A stretch of DNA of 22,573 nt from an uncultured Bacilli bacterium. Lineage in GTDB: Bacteria > Bacillota_I > Bacilli_A > RF39 > UBA660. Below the pieces are notes generated by a model. That model was not told where the DNA came from, did no database searches, and saw only the letters and a program-made list of their open reading frames with translations. The stretch spans positions 1 to 22,573 of the forward strand of contig CANQIY010000008.1 in the NCBI GenBank assembly GCA_947624125.1, written 5' to 3'. The position numbers were made by a program, and so were the translations under genes. Every line of letters starts with the position of its first letter. Position 1 is the stretch's first letter. Shown piece after piece: positions 1-6,083 of this stretch.

Positions 1-1
1 T

Positions 2-77
2 GTCTCGTTAGCTCAGTAGGTAGAGCATTTGACTTTTAATCAAAGGGTCTGGAGTTCGAATCTCCAACGAGACACCA
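2..77 (+). tRNA. tRNA-Lys (anticodon TTT)
   Basis: Full cloverleaf. The 7-bp acceptor stem pairs 2-8 with 67-73, the discriminator is A74 and CCA is encoded at 75-77. The D arm is GCTC...GAGC, the anticodon stem pairs 28-32 with 40-44, the anticodon is TTT at 35-37, and the T arm contains GTTCGAATC. Its promoter would lie before the window. Confidence 0.97.
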
Positions 78-91
78 TTTGTGTTGTTGAT

Positions 92-120
92 GCCTCGAAT
101 TTGCACGGGGCTTTTATTTT
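92..120 (+). terminator. Intrinsic terminator after tRNA-Lys
   Basis: A 6-bp stem pairs 92-97 with 106-111, including one G-U pair, around an 8-nt loop. It is followed by TTTTATTTT. It lies 15 nt past the tRNA CCA end, so it most likely ends the tRNA transcript. Confidence 0.7.
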
Positions 121-176
121 GCCAAACACACTTAAACATACACTGTTTATAATTTATTTTATATATAATTCAAAGA

Positions 177-212
177 AAAAAGATTAGAGTATTGGTTTTG
201 TCTAATCTTTTT
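177..212 (-). terminator. Terminator of the DUF2188 gene
   Basis: A perfect 12-bp A/T-rich hairpin (177-188 with 201-212) sits 5 nt past the stop of the minus-strand gene. On the minus strand the 3' arm ends in a U run. The symmetry could also stop transcription entering from the other side. Confidence 0.7.
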
Positions 213-217
213 ATTAA

Positions 218-457
218 TTAATGTTCTTTATCTTTTGGGTTAGTCGGGTCATTACCAAATGTTTCACGTGCTCTTATTTGTCCTTTGCGATTATGTAGCA
301 AAACTTCAGTTTTTTGATTTCTGGCAATATTACGCGCATATTCATAGGCATCGACTTGTTTTTCAAATATTTTAGTATATCTGGAATTTCCTTCCCCTTT
401 AACACCCCAATTACCGTTTACAGGCACAACATGTTGATTTTTTTGGATATTTGGCAT
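218..457 (-). CDS. DUF2188 domain protein
   Basis: A 79-residue protein matching the small DUF2188 family from memory. It has an HVVP motif near residue 10, a G-x-W-x-V-K-G-E-G segment at about 15-23, an EYARNIA helix, a segment like the family's E-L-x-I-H strand (EVLLHNRKGQI) and a C-terminal F-G-N-D-P. Nearly all of the protein is the domain and there is no signal peptide or membrane segment. The biochemical function of the family is unknown to me. The ATG start is set by a strong AGGAGGT site 10 nt upstream. It is a single-gene transcript with its own promoter and terminator, opposite in strand to its neighbours, which suits an accessory gene. Confidence 0.85.
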   Translation of the reverse strand: MPNIQKNQHVVPVNGNWGVKGEGNSRYTKIFEKQVDAYEYARNIARNQKTEVLLHNRKGQIRARETFGNDPTNPKDKEH

Positions 458-481
458 ATATAATTTACCTCCTATATTAAT

Positions 482-510
482 ATTGTAAAAGAATAAGCAA
501 AAATAATCAA
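482..510 (-). promoter_or_regulatory. Sigma-A-type promoter for the DUF2188 gene
   Basis: On the minus strand, TTGATT (505-510), a 17-nt spacer and TACAAT (482-487) lie just upstream of the AGGAGGT site of the DUF2188 gene. Spacing is ideal and both hexamers are close to consensus. Confidence 0.6.
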
Positions 511-870
511 TTCATTATACTAAAGAGGATATTAAAATTTGTTAAATTATGTCTAAAATGAAAAATATAGTGCCATTTTTAATTCTTTTTTGTTTCGGCA
601 CATATCTAATTAATAAATTTTGCCAAATAAAAAGCCATCCATTTCGAAATAGATGACAAGCATAGAGGAGCTAAAATTTATATTTAAACTTTTTATTCTT
701 TAAAAAAGCGAATATATCAATATTACATTCCCAACTTTATAGCACCCTCTATTTTAATTATATACTTTTCTTTAGAATGGCGCATATAAATAATAAATTT
801 TTTACATTTATTTACAAATTATCAAATTTTCCAAATTTTTTCCAAATATCGACAAAAAAATCGCTTCTTC
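511..870. other. AT-rich intergenic region, no gene seen
   Basis: This stretch between the DUF2188 promoter and the endonuclease gene contains many stops in all frames. It has a weak GTGCC/GGCAC inverted repeat around 570-601 with a long loop, and an imperfect palindrome around TTTCGAAA near 640. A 17-codon minus-strand frame near 620-670 lacks a good ribosome site. I see no RNA-gene signature and no transposon ends. It may be decayed accessory DNA. Confidence 0.5.
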
Positions 871-897
871 TATGTTATAACAAGTTGGTAAGGAGGA
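871..897 (+). promoter_or_regulatory. Possible extended -10 and RBS for the endonuclease gene
   Basis: TGtTATAAC (874-881) is an extended -10 without a recognisable -35 at the usual distance. AAGGAGGA (890-897) is a strong ribosome site six bases before the TTG start at 904. The RBS is clear; the promoter is tentative. Confidence 0.4.
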
Positions 898-903
898 TTT
901 TGG

Positions 904-1644
904 TTGAAAACAGATTTTATAGAATTAAAAGAGGAGTTTACAAAAATAAAAGCCTTAGGAGCAGTAAAATCTTTAAGAGGAGGTTCAACTGGTATTGGCT
1001 ATACTTTCGAAAGTTTACTTAATAAAGCCGAAGACCAAGAAGGAAAGCCTGATTTTAAAAGCATTGAAATAAAATGCAAATTAGGTTATTCCAATACCCC
1101 AATTACATTATTTAATTGTGCTCCGAAAAGACACGGTATTTTTGCTACAAGTTATATTTTTAAGAAATATGGTTATCATCGCTATAATAACATTAATGAT
1201 TACATTATGTTCGAACGTACTGTTTACGCTCACAATGCCTATAAACTTTATGACTACGAATTTAGATTAAAAGTTGACTATTACAAAATGGAAGTTATTA
1301 TGCAATCTTATCATAATGGTGTTTATTTAGAAGATGTATGCTCTTGGGATTTTAAAATTTTAAATAATAAATTGCAAAAGAAATTAACAAACCTCGCTAT
1401 TGTATACGGCTATCCATATAAATACGACAATGAATTATATTATAAATATTTTAAAATTGATTTTTATAGACTACGCGGATTTTTTGAATTTTTAAATCTT
1501 ATTGATAACGATATTATTTCGGTAAACTTTTATATGAAAGAAGGCAAAACCAATTTTGGAACACCGAGAATTGATACCCATGGTGTTAGTTTCAAAATTA
1601 ACAAAGAAAATATTTCTAAGCTTTTTTATAAAGTACAAGTTTAA
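904..1644 (+). CDS. MvaI/BcnI-family restriction endonuclease-like protein (orphan)
   Basis: A 246-residue protein recognised as an MvaI/BcnI-type nuclease. Near the N-terminus it has a glycine-rich G-G-S-T-G-I-G-Y-T-F-E-S-L-L stretch (26-39), then P-D-F-K-S-I-E-I-K. This gives the D50-x4-E55-x-K57 arrangement of the PD-(D/E)XK core in MvaI, which belongs to the MutH-like fold group. E36 fits the additional conserved glutamate of that fold. The length matches the family. These enzymes cut or nick double-stranded DNA at short sites; specificity cannot be read here. The start is TTG, set by AAGGAGGA six bases upstream, and no in-frame ATG fits better. No methyltransferase lies on either side, so it is either a solitary nuclease, a remnant of a restriction-modification pair, or has its methylase elsewhere. 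A/T-rich codons match the neighbours. Confidence 0.8.
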   Translation: MKTDFIELKEEFTKIKALGAVKSLRGGSTGIGYTFESLLNKAEDQEGKPDFKSIEIKCKLGYSNTPITLFNCAPKRHGIFATSYIFKKYGYHRYNNINDYIMFERTVYAHNAYKLYDYEFRLKVDYYKMEVIMQSYHNGVYLEDVCSWDFKILNNKLQKKLTNLAIVYGYPYKYDNELYYKYFKIDFYRLRGFFEFLNLIDNDIISVNFYMKEGKTNFGTPRIDTHGVSFKINKENISKLFYKVQV

Positions 1645-1746
1645 ATATACAAAACGCAAATTATTTCAAATGTATATATTTCTTTAATAGTCTTGCAAAG
1701 GAAAAACATATATAAAAATTATTTTTACTTAATTTTTCGTTTCAAG

Positions 1747-1775
1747 TTGATTTTTTATAACCTTTGTAATATAAT
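1747..1775 (+). promoter_or_regulatory. Promoter of the tRNA-Arg/tRNA-Pro operon
   Basis: TTGATT (1747-1752), a 17-nt spacer and a perfect TATAAT (1770-1775). The predicted start lies about 15 nt before the first tRNA. Confidence 0.8.
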
Positions 1776-1796
1776 ATTAGTGCAATTTGGAAATGT

Positions 1797-1873
1797 GCAC
1801 CCATAGCTCAATTGGATAGAGCGTTAGACTACGGATCTAAAGGCTAGGGGTTCGACTCCCTTTGGGTGCACCA
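1797..1873 (+). tRNA. tRNA-Arg (anticodon ACG)
   Basis: Acceptor GCACCCA pairs with TGGGTGC, the discriminator is A and CCA is encoded. The anticodon loop CTACGGA, flanked by TTAGA/TCTAA, gives ACG, normally deaminated to ICG by TadA (known for this tRNA). It is first in a two-tRNA transcript. Confidence 0.97.
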
Positions 1874-1878
1874 TTTTC

Positions 1879-1955
1879 CGAGAAGTAGCACAGCTTGGTA
1901 GTGCGCGTGGTTTGGGACCATGAGGTCGCAGGTTCGAATCCTGTCTTCTCGACCA
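1879..1955 (+). tRNA. tRNA-Pro (anticodon TGG)
   Basis: Acceptor CGAGAAG pairs with CTTCTCG, the discriminator is A and CCA is encoded. The anticodon loop TTTGGGA, flanked by CGTGG/CCATG, gives TGG. It starts five bases after the CCA of tRNA-Arg, so the two are cotranscribed. The first pair is C1-G72, unusual for tRNAs in general. Confidence 0.97.
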
Positions 1956-1966
1956 TTTTGTTTATT

Positions 1967-1986
1967 ACCCCATTTTGGGGTTTTTT
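1967..1986 (+). terminator. Terminator of the tRNA-Arg/Pro operon
   Basis: ACCCC (1967-1971) pairs with GGGGT (1977-1981) around a 5-nt loop, and the run of T extends from 1981 to 1986. Twelve bases past tRNA-Pro. Confidence 0.85.
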
Positions 1987-2090
1987 AATATTTTCTTTTG
2001 GCGACGTCATCCTCCCAACCGCACGCGAAATAAAAAAACTTAAAAATTTTGGCACCATTTGTCGAATTTGTTTAATAAAAAACATAATTT

Positions 2091-2110
2091 TGCTATAATG
2101 TCTTTGGGTG
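2091..2110 (+). promoter_or_regulatory. Extended -10 promoter upstream of a small ORF
   Basis: TGcTATAAT (2091-2099) is an extended -10. A GGGTGA ribosome-site-like sequence follows at 2105-2110, seven bases before an ATG at 2118. The -35 is poor (TTTAAT at 2071). Confidence 0.4.
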
Positions 2111-2117
2111 ACGAATT

Positions 2118-2231
2118 ATGCGTGTTGATTTTATGATAAACGAACTTTTAAAAAAAGTTGAATATGCCAGCATCTGGGTAGAAACAATCAACCTTAAAGA
2201 ACTTGACAAAAAAAGTATAAATCGTTTATAA
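2118..2231 (+). CDS. Possible 37-residue protein upstream of gpsB
   Basis: A short frame beginning MRVDFMINELLKKVEYA and ending DKKSINRL before TAA. It has an ATG start, a GGGTGA site at good spacing and a -10 element just upstream. The composition (Glu, Lys, Leu and Trp; charged amphipathic helix) looks protein-like, but I recognise no family. It could be a genuine small protein, a leader peptide, or the 3' remnant of a longer gene. Its last 10 codons carry the gpsB promoter, which speaks somewhat against strong coding constraint. Confidence 0.35.
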   Translation: MRVDFMINELLKKVEYASIWVETINLKELDKKSINRL

Positions 2232-2232
2232 T
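2203..2232 (+). promoter_or_regulatory. gpsB promoter
   Basis: A consensus TTGACA (2203-2208), an 18-nt spacer and TATAAT (2227-2232). The start would fall near 2239, giving a leader of about 20 nt before the gpsB ATG. It probably also drives rnpB. Confidence 0.85.
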
Positions 2233-2257
2233 TTTCTTGATAGAAGGGTGATTGAAA

Positions 2258-2590
2258 ATGTATAATGATCGAATTTATTTATCAGCGCAAGATATCTTAG
2301 AAAAAGAATTTAAGGTTGATGCGAGAGGTTATCGGCCACAAGAGGTTGATAAATTTCTAGATATGGTGATTCGTGACTATACTGAATACAATTCTATTAT
2401 AAAAAAGCAAGAAAAAGATATTAAAGACTTAACGGAAGACAATAGTAAATTAAAACAAGAGATTCGAAGTTTAAAAGAAGAAATTGAGCTCAACAAAAGT
2501 TCAGAAAATAATAATCGTAATCTAACGAATTTGGATTTATTAAAACGGATAAGTCAATTAGAAAAAGTAGTCTTTGGTAAAGAAGAATAA
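2258..2590 (+). CDS. gpsB: Cell division/cell wall regulator GpsB
   Basis: A 110-residue cytoplasmic protein of the DivIVA/GpsB family. GpsB binds cytoplasmic tails of penicillin-binding proteins and coordinates septal and lateral wall synthesis (known in Bacillus, Listeria, Streptococcus). Residues 1-65 are the N-terminal dimer domain with LSAQDILEKEF and the R-G-Y-R-P-x2-V-D-K-F-L-D signature (23-35). A charged coiled-coil and linker follow. The short C-terminal oligomerisation helix (about 89-107) has the LDLLKRISQLEKVVFG pattern that distinguishes GpsB from DivIVA. I prefer ATG at 2258 over the in-frame TTG at 2252, because the AGAAGGGTG site then has normal spacing. Its position directly before rnpB repeats the Bacillus arrangement. 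Confidence 0.95.
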   Translation: MYNDRIYLSAQDILEKEFKVDARGYRPQEVDKFLDMVIRDYTEYNSIIKKQEKDIKDLTEDNSKLKQEIRSLKEEIELNKSSENNNRNLTNLDLLKRISQLEKVVFGKEE

Positions 2591-2936
2591 TATTTAGGCA
2601 AATGCTGCATTAATTTTAATGTAGAGGAAAGTCCATGCTCACATAATCTGCGATGATTATAGTGTTCGTGCTTAGGAAAAAAATAACCTAAGGTAGTATA
2701 ACTAACGGCTCCGAAATTATCTTTATTATAAAGATAAAAGTAAGAATAAAGTGCCACAGAAACGTAGATGTTTGGTAACAAACATATGAAACGCGGTAAA
2801 CCCCACGAGTGAGAAACCCAAATTATGGTAGGGGAACTTCAAAAAAGAAAATGAACAATTTTGAAGATGCGCTTTTAGCATAGATAAATATTTGCCACTC
2901 AATTATGAGGACAGAACATGGCTTATTAATATTATT
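2586..2936 (+). ncRNA. rnpB: RNase P RNA (class B, Bacillus type)
   Basis: The catalytic RNA that processes tRNA 5' ends. The universal core is readable: GAGGAAAGTCC near the 5' end, GTAGTGTTCGTGC-like text, GTGCCACAGAAACG, AACGCGGTAAACCCC, GAGAAACCC, GGTAGGGGAA and ACAGAACATGGCTTA at the 3' end. GGCAAAT (2597-2603) pairs with ATTTGCC near 2888-2895 as P2, and an all A/U P1 can form between 2586-2594 and 2928-2936. The order and spacing match the Bacillus (B-type) architecture. The predicted 5' end overlaps the gpsB stop codon, and a T run follows P1, so the gene may share the gpsB promoter and end at its own P1. Exact ends are inferred. Confidence 0.97.
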
Positions 2937-2960
2937 TTTTTATTTAAGGAGTGAATAATT

Positions 2961-3428
2961 TTGGAAGATATAGCGGAGCTCTTAAAACAAACAAGAGAAG
3001 AAGCAGGAATTGGTCTTGAAGAAGTAAGTCGCGATTTAGAAATTAATGAAATTATTTTAAATAATATTGAAGAAGGTAAAATTGGCTCATTTAAAGATAT
3101 TTTTGCTTTAAAAGAGTGTATAGCTAATTATGCAAAATATTTAGGACTTGAACCGGATAAGATATTAGATGAGTTTAATGAATATGTTTTTGAGTATACT
3201 TCAAAAATACCAATAAAAGATATTGAAAAGACGATGGAGCTCAATACAAAGGAAATCAGTGAAGAAATTTCTTCCCCTTATACGATGCCCAAGCAAAAAA
3301 ACAGAAAGCTTATTTATTTAGCTGTTTATTTATTAGTGTTATTATTAGTTCTTTTAGCAATATTTTGGTCAGTTAATCAAATTACGATTGATAAACAAGT
3401 AGCTCAAGTTATTAGTTATAGAAAGTAG
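2961..3428 (+). CDS. RodZ-like helix-turn-helix membrane protein
   Basis: A 155-residue protein with an N-terminal Xre/HTH_25-type helix-turn-helix (about 4-70), an acidic linker (75-110), a basic stop (KQKNRK) and one transmembrane helix (about 117-137), ending in only about 18 extracellular residues. This is the RodZ plan: the HTH binds the MreB cytoskeleton rather than DNA in characterised members. The large extracellular domain of typical RodZ is missing, so it is a short form. The start is TTG, nine bases after AAGGAG. It lies immediately upstream of pgsA, as the RodZ homologue YmfM does in Bacillus subtilis, which supports the assignment. Confidence 0.8.
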   Translation: MEDIAELLKQTREEAGIGLEEVSRDLEINEIILNNIEEGKIGSFKDIFALKECIANYAKYLGLEPDKILDEFNEYVFEYTSKIPIKDIEKTMELNTKEISEEISSPYTMPKQKNRKLIYLAVYLLVLLLVLLAIFWSVNQITIDKQVAQVISYRK

Positions 3429-3437
3429 TGATATTAA

Positions 3438-4049
3438 ATGAAGTTAAATTTACCAAATAAAATAACGGTTGCCCGAATTATTTTAGCGATAATGATGTTG
3501 ATAATGTTATTAATTCCATGGCACAATTTAGGTTATGATTTTCCGGAATATATAATTAATGGAGAAATTATAAGTCTAAAATATATGATAGCGGGAATTA
3601 TCTTTGTTGTGGCTTCTTTAACTGATTTTTTAGATGGCTATTTAGCCAGAAGTCGCAATTTAGTAACCGATTTTGGGAAAGTAGCTGATGCAATTGCGGA
3701 CAAAATTTTGGTTAATGGTTTATTAATTATTTTAGCTTATGATAGATTAATTCCTGTTTTAGTTCCAGTTGTTATAATTACAAGAGATATCATTGTCGAT
3801 TCTTGCAAAATGCTCAGTGGTAATAAAGGCAAAGTTGTCGCTGCCAGTAAATTAGGAAAGTTAAAAACAATATGTATGATGATTGGTCTAACTCTTGTTT
3901 TATTCAATAATTTTCCCTTTTTATATTTTGACCTACCAGTTGACAGCTTCTTAGTTTTAATTGCAACAATTTTATCCGTTATTAGCGGTTGTCAATATTA
4001 TTACAATTCTAGAGAATTTTTATTTCCAAAAGTTGACAAAAAACAATAA
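3438..4049 (+). CDS. pgsA: CDP-diacylglycerol-glycerol-3-phosphate 3-phosphatidyltransferase
   Basis: A membrane enzyme that makes phosphatidylglycerol phosphate from CDP-diacylglycerol and glycerol-3-phosphate, the committed step to phosphatidylglycerol. The CDP-alcohol phosphotransferase signature is complete: D63-x2-D66-G67-x2-A70-R71-x8-G80-x3-D84-x3-D88. These aspartates hold the metal and the last one is catalytic in the family. Several hydrophobic helices flank the motif (about 11-28, 48-62, 92-118, 135-152, 165-180). At 203 residues it is slightly long, owing to an insertion after the first helix. Nine bases separate it from the rodZ-like stop. The ribosome site is a weak GTGAT, matching the distal part of the anti-SD complement. 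Confidence 0.93.
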   Translation: MKLNLPNKITVARIILAIMMLIMLLIPWHNLGYDFPEYIINGEIISLKYMIAGIIFVVASLTDFLDGYLARSRNLVTDFGKVADAIADKILVNGLLIILAYDRLIPVLVPVVIITRDIIVDSCKMLSGNKGKVVAASKLGKLKTICMMIGLTLVLFNNFPFLYFDLPVDSFLVLIATILSVISGCQYYYNSREFLFPKVDKKQ

Positions 4050-4060
4050 TATTTCTGAAA

Positions 4061-4084
4061 AAGACGACTATCAGTCGTTTTTTT
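4061..4084 (+). terminator. Terminator of the rodZ-pgsA unit
   Basis: ACGACT (4064-4069) pairs with AGTCGT (4073-4078) around a 3-nt loop, followed by seven T. A-run/T-run extension strengthens the stem. Confidence 0.9.
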
Positions 4085-4145
4085 GTGGTAAAATAATTTA
4101 TATAAAGGATGACAATAATCAAGGAAGTGACGCAATTAAAGAATT

Positions 4146-5564
4146 ATGAATAAAAAGTGTAAAAAAATAATTTATATAAGTAGTATCTTAATTTTATTAA
4201 TTGTTTTATTGATATTTTATCTTTTAATGCCCCGCTTAGTTTTAAAATTAAATGGTGCTAATCCTTTAAAAATTGCAGTAGGAAGTCCTTATGAGGAACC
4301 TGGTGCCGAAGCCTATTATCAACGCTTTTTCACTAATGAAGAGCTTGATGTAACTATAACCGGAAATGTTGATACTAATGTTATTGGTGATTATACAACG
4401 ACATATGATACAAAATATAAAAATATCGAAAAAAAGCTAAATCGTCATATTAAAGTTGTTGATGAAGAACCACCTGTTATTGTAGTAAATAAGGAGATAA
4501 AGGGTTGTAAAGAAAGACAAAGTGTTGATATCGATGCTAATGTCATTGATAATTATGATGGTGACATTACTTCTTCATTAACTTATCGGATAAAAGGAAA
4601 TGATATTTATTTGCAAGCTGAAGATTCGTCACAAAATAGAATAGAAGAGAAAAGAGCCATTATTTTTATGGATGATGAAACTCCTGAAATAACTTTAAAC
4701 GGAAGTGAAACAATGCTCGTTAACCTTTATGATGACTATATTGAACTTGGTGCAACAGCTACTCAATTTTGTTTAGGTGATATAACAAGTCAGCTTGTGA
4801 TAGAAGGAAATGTCGATACTTCCAAAGAAGGACAATATGAAGTTAATTACATTCTAAAGCAAAATGGCACCGAAATTAAAAAAACACGGCATGTAATAGT
4901 GAAAAATAATCAAGAAAAAATAGTTTATGTGACAGATGGGACTATTTACTTAACTTTTGATGATGGTCCTGGGCAATATACGGAATCCTTTTTGCAAGTC
5001 TTAGCAAAATATGATGTAAAAGCGACCTTTTTTGTAACCGGTCAATTTCCTAAATATCAGTCTTTAATAAAGAAAGAGTTTGAAGCAGGGCATACTATTG
5101 GTATTCATACTTATAGTCATCGCTGGAACGTATATGAAAGTGTTGAAAGTTATTTAAACGATTTTAATCAAATTGAAAATATCGTTTATGCCGAAACAGG
5201 AACTCATCCTAAAATTTTTCGTTTTCCGGGAGGAAGCAATAACACAATTAGTAAGAATTATAAAAAAGGAATAATGAGCGAACTTGCCCAAATTATGACT
5301 GACAAAGGATATACTTATTTTGACTGGACTTTTGACAGTGGTGATACAAGCCGATATAAAAATAGTAAACAGGATATCATTAATACGGTCAAAACCTATT
5401 TAAAAGGCAATGGCAAATATATTATTTTAATGCATGATTTGAAAAAAAATACACTTGATGCTTTACCCGAAATTATTGAATATGCCAAGTCACGAGGTTA
5501 TAAATTTAAAACTTTAGATAATACTGCACAATCACCTATCGTTCATTTTAAAATAGCTAATTAA
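4146..5564 (+). CDS. Membrane-anchored polysaccharide deacetylase with Ig-like repeats
   Basis: A 472-residue surface enzyme. A short basic N-terminus and hydrophobic helix (about 7-30) anchor it or act as an uncleaved signal. Residues about 32-105, 110-172 and 175-250 look like three DUF5011/Ig-like beta modules, each introduced by a P-x-I/L-x-L-N or similar pattern. The NodB deacetylase domain (about 262-460) is intact: T-F-D-D-G-P with D272 and metal ligand D273, H321-x3-H325, R-F-P-G at R359, D-W-T-F-D, and L-M-H-D with H430. The substrate is probably peptidoglycan N-acetylglucosamine or N-acetylmuramate, modulating lysozyme sensitivity; a cortex or capsular polymer is possible. The Ig modules would span the wall. 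The start codon has only a poor ribosome site; the AAGGAAGTGA upstream is too far to serve it well. Confidence 0.9.
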   Translation: MNKKCKKIIYISSILILLIVLLIFYLLMPRLVLKLNGANPLKIAVGSPYEEPGAEAYYQRFFTNEELDVTITGNVDTNVIGDYTTTYDTKYKNIEKKLNRHIKVVDEEPPVIVVNKEIKGCKERQSVDIDANVIDNYDGDITSSLTYRIKGNDIYLQAEDSSQNRIEEKRAIIFMDDETPEITLNGSETMLVNLYDDYIELGATATQFCLGDITSQLVIEGNVDTSKEGQYEVNYILKQNGTEIKKTRHVIVKNNQEKIVYVTDGTIYLTFDDGPGQYTESFLQVLAKYDVKATFFVTGQFPKYQSLIKKEFEAGHTIGIHTYSHRWNVYESVESYLNDFNQIENIVYAETGTHPKIFRFPGGSNNTISKNYKKGIMSELAQIMTDKGYTYFDWTFDSGDTSRYKNSKQDIINTVKTYLKGNGKYIILMHDLKKNTLDALPEIIEYAKSRGYKFKTLDNTAQSPIVHFKIAN

Positions 5565-5568
5565 ATAT

Positions 5569-5601
5569 ACCCATACCAAATTTATCTTTTAACATACAAT
5601 A
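5569..5601 (+). promoter_or_regulatory. Possible mother-cell (sigma-E-like) promoter of the CotD-like gene
   Basis: CATACAAT (5593-5600) equals the Bacillus sigma-E -10 consensus, and as CATACAATA it also fits the sigma-K CATAnnnTA form. An ATA at 5573-5575 sits where the sigma-E -35 core would lie. No good sigma-A pair is present. Motif matching in AT-rich DNA is weak evidence alone. Confidence 0.35.
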
Positions 5602-5621
5602 AATTAGAAAGGAAATAATTT

Positions 5622-5942
5622 ATGGAACAAAATAAATTTGAGTTTAATCAAGATACAACATCATTTGATAATGGAATGGGAATGAATATGGGAATGAACA
5701 ATACTTGTTGCGATATGGGAAATATGGGAATGCCTACCCAAACAATGATGTGTCCACCAATTCAAGAATGTCCGCAAGAGAGAGTATGTCATCGTTATAT
5801 GTGTTATGAAGTTCCTCATATAATGCCATGTAATACTAGAATTATTAATCATCACATTTATCGTCATACTTATACACCATGTTTCACTAGTTGTGAAGAA
5901 AATGTTGTATCAAATGTTTATGATAGAAAATGTTGTTTTTAA
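5622..5942 (+). CDS. CotD-like cysteine-rich spore coat protein
   Basis: A 106-residue Cys/Met/His-rich protein without a signal peptide. The first third has M-G-M repeats and scattered cysteines. The second half reads VPHIMPCNTRIINHHIYRH and continues with an aromatic/His-rich stretch ending in C-C-F. This resembles the Bacillus CotD family (V-P-H-I-H-P-x-H-T-T-x-V-N-H-H-x-Y-x-H). Such proteins are layered and cross-linked into the inner spore coat. A GAAAGGA site precedes the ATG. A sporulation-type promoter motif upstream agrees with the call, but no other sporulation gene is seen here, so a metal-binding or coat-like role in a non-sporulating relative cannot be excluded. Confidence 0.65.
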   Translation: MEQNKFEFNQDTTSFDNGMGMNMGMNNTCCDMGNMGMPTQTMMCPPIQECPQERVCHRYMCYEVPHIMPCNTRIINHHIYRHTYTPCFTSCEENVVSNVYDRKCCF

Positions 5943-5968
5943 AAAGTCTCAAAATTTGAGATTTTTTT
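5941..5968 (+). terminator. Terminator of the CotD-like gene
   Basis: TCTCAA (5947-5952) pairs with TTGAGA (5956-5961), with a 3-nt loop and seven T after it. An A-tract before the stem pairs further with the T run. It begins at the stop codon. Confidence 0.85.
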
Positions 5969-6025
5969 CATCTTGGAATAAGTTAATGGTTATAAAAAAA
6001 GGCAAAAAAATCTACTTTTGGCATC

Positions 6026-6054
6026 TTGGCATATAAAAAAAAATAAGTTATAAT
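6026..6054 (+). promoter_or_regulatory. Promoter of the small membrane protein gene
   Basis: TTGGCA (6026-6031), a 17-nt spacer and TATAAT (6049-6054). The transcript would start about 20 nt before the ATG at 6084. Confidence 0.8.
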
Positions 6055-6083
6055 ATATATGTAAATGTAGAGTAGGTGAATTT

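Noticed and set aside
511..870. Insertion sequence or integrase remnant near tRNA-Lys
   Set aside because: No inverted ends, direct target duplications, transposase-like codons or attL/attR copy of the tRNA end could be found.
777..1022. A plus-strand frame overlapping the start of the endonuclease gene
   Set aside because: It lacks a ribosome site and is out of frame with the MvaI-like protein, whose own start has a strong AAGGAGGA.
1837..2098. Open frames on both strands across tRNA-Arg, tRNA-Pro and their terminator
   Set aside because: They overlap complete tRNAs, lack ribosome sites and read as chance frames through conserved RNA.
2554..2781. A minus-strand reading frame within rnpB
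   Set aside because: It lies over the conserved RNase P RNA core and has no recognisable protein features.
3423..3440. Shared AGTAGTGATAyTAAATG before pgsA and rpoZ as a regulatory motif
   Set aside because: GTGAT matches the distal part of the extended Shine-Dalgarno complement, so both are more simply ribosome-site variants.
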